Below, piece after piece: positions 59,831 to 64,000 of a DNA stretch of 64,000 nucleotides. The stretch is from contig JAMQCK010000105.1 in the NCBI GenBank assembly GCA_024196135.1, positions 1 to 64,000 of the forward strand, read 5' to 3'. The position numbers and the translations under genes were made by a program. The stretch's first letter is position 1. The number at the start of each line of letters is the position of its first letter. The notes beneath the pieces were generated by a model that was not told the DNA's origin, did not search any database, and saw nothing but the letters and a program-made list of their open reading frames with translations. This DNA comes from Pleurotus ostreatus/Saccharomyces cerevisiae fusant (Eukaryota; Opisthokonta).

Positions 59831-59955
59831 CTCGACAAAACGTTGAGACCCGAATTTTCTCATTCGGCCATCTAACAGGAGAATTCGCTGGTGGCTATGT
59901 CAAATACAGAGAGTGGACGACTTGCAGAAAAATCGGGGTTCAACGTTTTGTCGAG
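59831..59955. mobile_element. 125-bp inverted-repeat (MITE-like) element
   Basis: CTCGACAAAACGTTGA at 59831-59846 is repeated perfectly inverted at 59940-59955. The similarity continues inward for about 15 bp with a few mismatches (CCCGAATTTTCT against CCCGATTTTTCT). The 60-odd bp core has no coding capacity. I could not find a convincing target-site duplication, so it may be a solo hairpin rather than a transposon. Confidence 0.65.
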
Positions 59956-60105
59956 GGAGGCTTCATGTATCGTTATGAAGTGAGAGCATGGCCGCCGCGC
60001 TGCGGCAGGGAGCCAAGGACATCGTTGAGGCCGCTTCTCGGGCCAGTCTTCCTGATATGGCAGTCGTGATGGCGCCGATCAACAAAGGGGCGTTGCGGCC
60101 CCCCA

Positions 60106-60245
60106 GGATAAATCCTGGGGGTCCCAAGAGGCCGTTCCCGAAAACGGATGAATTTGGGGGCCAAAGGCCCAAGAAAAAAACGGATAAATGTGCGCCAAAG
60201 CCGGATTTTCCAGGACGGCCTCCATGCGTATATTCCGGGGTCCTG
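60106..60245. repeat. GGATAAAT minisatellite, cluster 2
   Basis: Unit starts are at 60106 (GGATAAAT), 60146 (GGATGAAT) and 60182 (GGATAAAT), each followed by GGCC-rich sequence and a run of A. The right end, CGTATATTCCGGGGTCCT, is the reverse complement of the left end of cluster 1. The inner units run in the same direction as cluster 1, so one end has been inverted relative to the units. Confidence 0.75.
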
Positions 60246-60590
60246 GTAAAAGGGGCGCCCGGACTCGGTAGCAGATACGAATCACCATTCCTGCCCTTGC
60301 CTGGTTCTCGTCCTTGCGATTTGTATAGGTCACTGAGAGCGTCAGGGAAGACATACATGAGCACAGCCTTGTCGAGGAGAGTCTTGAGGGAAGATAACAC
60401 TTTTCAGAGATAGCCAAACATGGAAGGGAAGGAGGCGCCCACATGAATCTACTCCCGGTTTCCCATCAACGGCAAGCTCCGAATAGCTTTGTCTGGTAAG
60501 CCCGAATGGCGAATAATCATTCGTGAACGCTATGAAGCAAATGAAGCAAATCCCCTAAGATACTGAAGGATGGCCATCCACAGCAAAAAA

Positions 60591-61729
60591 TCACTGCTCA
60601 TGATATGCCGGCGGGGGAAGGTCGGCGTGCTGCGGGTACCTGCCACCATCCAAATGGACGAGTCGATGCTTCCTGTCTCTGCTAAAAGGGTGCGCTTGGG
60701 CGTGCGGCGCGTAGGGATCGTACACCTCTTCCGAGTGCTCGTCTACCGTTGCATGGCGCTCCGAGCTGGTCGTGATGTCTTGCGAGGACCCAGCGAGATC
60801 AGGATTTGCTACGAAGAGTTCTCTGTCGGTGCGCAGCGAGGGGACGGAGGATGGCGGTGGGAAGGGCGTTATGGTGGCAACCTCCGACATTTGCTGGTCA
60901 CCGGCGCCTGCAACAGCCGCAGGATCGCTATCTTCATAGGGAGGGTGGCTGCCTGGAGCGCCGCCGCCGCGCCAGGTTGGTTCGTCTGCGTCAACGTCCA
61001 AGGGAACGATGGGCAGGTGTGCGCCGTCTGAGGGAGGACGATAGAGAACGTCCTCAAAGACTCCATCCCATTGGTGTCGGCGCTTCCGCCGCGATGCCAA
61101 GCAAAGGTAGACAGCGAGGGCGATGAGGGCGAGGCCAACTACGCCACCAATGACACCGCCGATGATAGCCCCTTTACTGGTGGTGCTGTGTGAGGCGCTG
61201 GTGCTTTTCGTGGTGGAACCGGTCGCCGTGCTCACACCGGTGGAGGTCAAGGTGACGGGGACGGTGATGATCGAGCCGTCGGATGAGGTGACGCGCGAAG
61301 AGGTGAATGTGACGACGGAGGAGGTGAGGAAGGTGGTTTCCGATGCTTGTTGCGAAGTCGCAGTAGTCGCGGCACCGGCCCCGGTAGAGGAAGGATTGTT
61401 CCCGTCTGCGCAAGACTGGCCGTACAGTGTCTCAACTGACTCCGATGTTGAGGCCTCATAGTTCGTTATGAACGCCGTAGATGTGCTCTCAGGACCTGAT
61501 CAACAGCAGGATTAGCTTAAGCCTAGAGTAATCACGTCGTTGACCACGCACCTGGGATTACGATTGTCTGAACCACGGTGGGGCACAGTCCGTCCGACCC
61601 ACACGCCGTCGTCTCGAAAGTCGACGTCGTTCCATCGCCCGTCACGACGGCTACAGAGGTCGACACGATTTGCACAGAGTTCGTGACCGTATGAGTTCGC
61701 GTCGCCGTCGGAGAGCTTGTGCAGGCCAT
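60591..61729 (-). CDS. Single-pass membrane protein with Ser/Thr ectodomain and PPAY tail (paralogue B)
   Basis: The start at 61729 gives MACTSSPTATRTHTVTNSVQ, closely paralleling paralogue A. It shares the same order of parts: STFETTACGSDGLCPTVVQT, an intron at the same IPG codon, then LYGQSCADG and TSSDGSIITVPVTLTS. A glycine-zipper membrane helix follows (AIIGGVIGGVVGLALIALAV), then RRKRRHQWDGVFEDV and a tail ending LVHLDGGRYPQ and LPPPAYHEQ, stop at 60591. The single intron (about 61497-61552) splices in phase. About 360 residues. The conserved ends with diverged middle suggest that the TM helix, the WDxVF box, LVHLDG and PPAY are the functional parts. Confidence 0.85.
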
Positions 61730-62315
61730 TCTGAGCAGGTCTCCGGGGGAATGTGGGGGGAAAGGGTTATGTCGGAGTCGCCCCTTGCTGCAGAGCGTCC
61801 GCTGGGCTTATATACCTGTGCCATCCCACCCCGCTGAGACAGGCGATCGTGCGCGACTATGGTCCATGTTCGAGACATAACCCGAGAGACTCGGACTCAT
61901 AGTTATGAGCTGCCCAAGGACAGTATGAATCTTGCATGCCGCGAAAGAAGAGCAGCTTTCCGTCGATGGAGCATGAGGGGAAGATGGACGCAGAGGACAC
62001 AATCCCAATCACTGTATCACGACCGTCATCGTTCATTTGTCTTTCTCGGCAACTCCCGAAGAGCGGACCCACAACTAGCGGGCTATCCCAGATGTCCATT
62101 CCTCTCAAATCATGTTCTGTATTCGAGGAAATGGTCTGATCGAGAGAGAAAAAATTAGAGGCTTCAGCGCGTGCTCCACAACTTCAGTGATAATCGCAAT
62201 ACGTGGCAATCAAGGCAAGAGAGCTACATAGAAGAGTCAATCAATCGTAGTATCCAACAGGGCTGCGGTGGTATTGGGTGTTCCCCATTCACAGGTAAAT
62301 TTAAGTTTGTTCTTC
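61730..62315. other. Intergenic with paralogue B promoter
   Basis: Holds a TATATAAG (plus-strand coordinates 61807-61814, read on the minus strand) about 80 bp before the start at 61729. No supported open frame in the remaining roughly 500 bp. Confidence 0.5.
61807..61814 (-). promoter_or_regulatory. TATA box of paralogue B
   Basis: TATATAAG on the minus strand, about 80 bp upstream of the start codon at 61729. Confidence 0.6.
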
Positions 62316-64000
62316 CTACAGCTCCAAGTGTGTCGGGTACTCGTCCCGAGGGAAACGCACAACCCCTTCGCCAGCCTGACCGCCGCGCGGAGCCACGAAG
62401 GGGAATAGGAACCTCTCTTCGTGCGGGTTGACGTAGCCGTTGATGAAAATGAGCTGAGGGTCCTGATTGCTCGTGTCAACGCCGCGCTTGGTCGGGCTGA
62501 GTTCATTGGTGCTGGGGCCCTTATATTTATCAGCGTCGAGGGAGGGGCGGCCGAGCTGCGACTCGATGAACTTCTTGGCGTCGTTGAACAAGGAGGAGTA
62601 AGTGGGCACGCCGCTTTTTTCCTTGAGCTAGACGAACGCGTTTCAGCGATGAAGATATAGACAGTAACATAGGCCACTTACATGCTTCTTGATGACAGCG
62701 ACGACGGCGTACATCCACGGATCGACTTTGTTGTTACCAACCTGCAGAGCTTTGGTGTTGGACTGCGTCTCATGACACGCCGATAGCAGGATTCCACCTG
62801 TCGCGGCCGTCGTGTTCATCATCTCTCGGCCCAAACAAGACGAGGTGAGGATAGTGAGATTGACGCCACCAGCGAGATTCTGGCATGTGGATCAGATATC
62901 CACACAATGACTTAAAGGTTGACGACTTACCTCACGGATAGTAGTCGCCAGCCAGTCGTTGTAGATAATCTCCGTCCCCGTCCCCTGCTCGTTCTCGGCC
63001 AAGATCAAGCCCTTTTCCTCGTCCGCTGAGCCGGTACTTTCCCCGTCGGGCAGAGCGGCCCCAAGGGTGTCTAGGTATAGGAAGCGCACGTCCCCCGACT
63101 CGGCGCTCGAGAGGAAGCTGGTCAGCTTCGACTTGAAGCGTGTTGCAGTAGGTGCCCCCTGCCCGTCCGACACCACCGCGGACGCGTTGGCAGGCTCGGA
63201 ATTGTAGTACAGCATCTCGACGTCCCCGGCGTCGAAGCCCAGGTCCGTCGTGAGTGTCTCACGAAGGAGGGAAATGCCGCTGTCGATCCCCGTCCCGTAA
63301 CGAACGATGAGAGCCTGGGACATTGGTGCATTGAGAAACGATGCGCTGACGAGTAATCACGAACATACCTTCTTACGGTGAGCCTGCCTCCAGTCGTTCT
63401 GCACAAGGTCGTATGACCTGTTCGTTGCATTTTCGCGCATGGTGACCTTAGCGTTCTTGGTACCGGGGTAGATGATAGCGTCAAACATGTAGTAAGCGCT
63501 GTTGAAGGAGGCCTTGATCTGGCCTGCGGATGTTTGCACGGTGTGGAAGGTAGAGTTGACGCAGTAGAGTGTTTTGGGGAGATTTTTCCAGTTAACCGTG
63601 AATTGGAAGTAGAGACCGACGGGCGCGCCAGCAGAGATGCCGTTCGGGAGGACCAGCGTCATCATTTCGTTCGTCGCGTGGATCCACCAGCTGAACTTGC
63701 CGGTGTAAACCTTGGTAGACGGAACGAGACTGAGAGCTGTTGTATACAGCCGCAACGTCGAGACCGAGGGCTCCGTCTGCGTAGCGGTGTACATCTTGAT
63801 CGTCATAGACTGGAGGTCAGGGGTGAATTCCGCGTCGAATAGGTAGTCGGTTACAGCGAAGCTGATCTTGTACTCGACGTCGGTCTTCGTGACGGTGTTG
63901 ATGTTGCCATACTAGCACGATCGTCAGAGAAGTCCTGCTAGGAAAACAGTGGTTCAGCTCACCTGATGGTTGTTCGTCTTTGCTTGATCGGACCACTGCC
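62316..64000 (-). CDS. Caspase-fold (pseudo-metacaspase) protein, 5' end beyond window
   Basis: The C-terminal half is a degenerate peptidase C14 domain: ALIVRYGTGIDSGISLLRET, LGFDAGDVEMLYYN, then VRFLYLDTLGAALPDG, where active metacaspases have FFHYSGHGG. The catalytic His is therefore lost (Leu). The Cys region reads NLTILTSSCLGREMM against DSCHSG, so a Cys remains. GILLSACHETQSNTKA matches the usual SGCxDxQTS block. It ends PRDEYPTHLEL with the stop at 62316. Upstream lies a separate beta-rich N-terminal region (YKISFAVTDYLFDAEFTPD, FSWWIHATNEMMTLVLPNG, YYMFDAIIYPGTKNAKVTM) with no family I recognise. The gene continues past the right edge. Confidence 0.8.

Larger units (their letters stand above)
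58866..60590. other. Repeat-filled spacer between the PPAY paralogues
   Basis: No protein gene. The spacer holds a tRNA-derived element, two GGATAAAT repeat clusters, an isolated GGATAAAT unit at 59652 and an inverted-repeat element. Open frames here (for example 59106-59421 and 60079-60444) are translations of the repeats. Confidence 0.7.

Overview
The window is nuclear DNA from a filamentous basidiomycete, most likely an Agaricomycete. It is GC-rich, and almost every gene is cut by short (about 45-65 bp) GT-AG introns. The gene set fits as well: a GH16 glucanase, a CE4 deacetylase, a Bsd2-family protein, a Ctr copper transporter, a Zn2Cys6 regulator, a YVC1-type channel and metacaspases. 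There are no operons, CRISPR arrays or bacterial signals. Genes were assembled by hand from splice sites and protein motifs, so outer ends are firmer than inner exon borders.

Left part (1-23.7 kb). A canonical metacaspase runs off the left edge. It is followed by an AIG2-like gamma-glutamylcyclotransferase, an aldo/keto reductase with an unusual N-terminal extension, the tRNA-thiolation protein CTU2/NCS2, a secreted protein of unknown function, a YANK/STK32-like kinase and a YVC1-type TRP channel, all on the minus strand. A divergent MFS transporter of the Dal5/Tna1 class lies on the plus strand. A very large unknown minus-strand gene with Asp-Ser repeats and a charged helical tail ends this part.

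Middle (23.7-45 kb). Here are a secreted GH16 glucanase with an acidic, cysteine-containing tail and a repeat-bearing 2.8 kb gene-free stretch. Then come a Bsd2-family protein, a zinc alcohol dehydrogenase, a Ctr copper transporter, a CE4 polysaccharide deacetylase and a short-chain dehydrogenase. A Tourist/PIF-Harbinger-like MITE and a Zn2Cys6 regulator with a 6-nt microexon follow.

Right part (45-64 kb). A large DUF1752/DUF3295-type regulatory protein is followed by a 3.8 kb gene-free tract of degenerate minisatellites, a metallophosphoesterase and the WD40 protein ASA1. Two tandem paralogues encode single-pass membrane proteins with PPAY tails. The 1.7 kb between them holds a tRNA-derived element, a GGATAAAT minisatellite and a 125-bp inverted-repeat element. 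The window closes with a caspase-fold gene that has lost its catalytic histidine and is open at the right edge.

The most novel items are the pseudo-caspase, the PPAY paralogue pair, the repeat family between them, the reductase fusion and the two splice-dependent motifs (Zn2Cys6 microexon, split PPSY).
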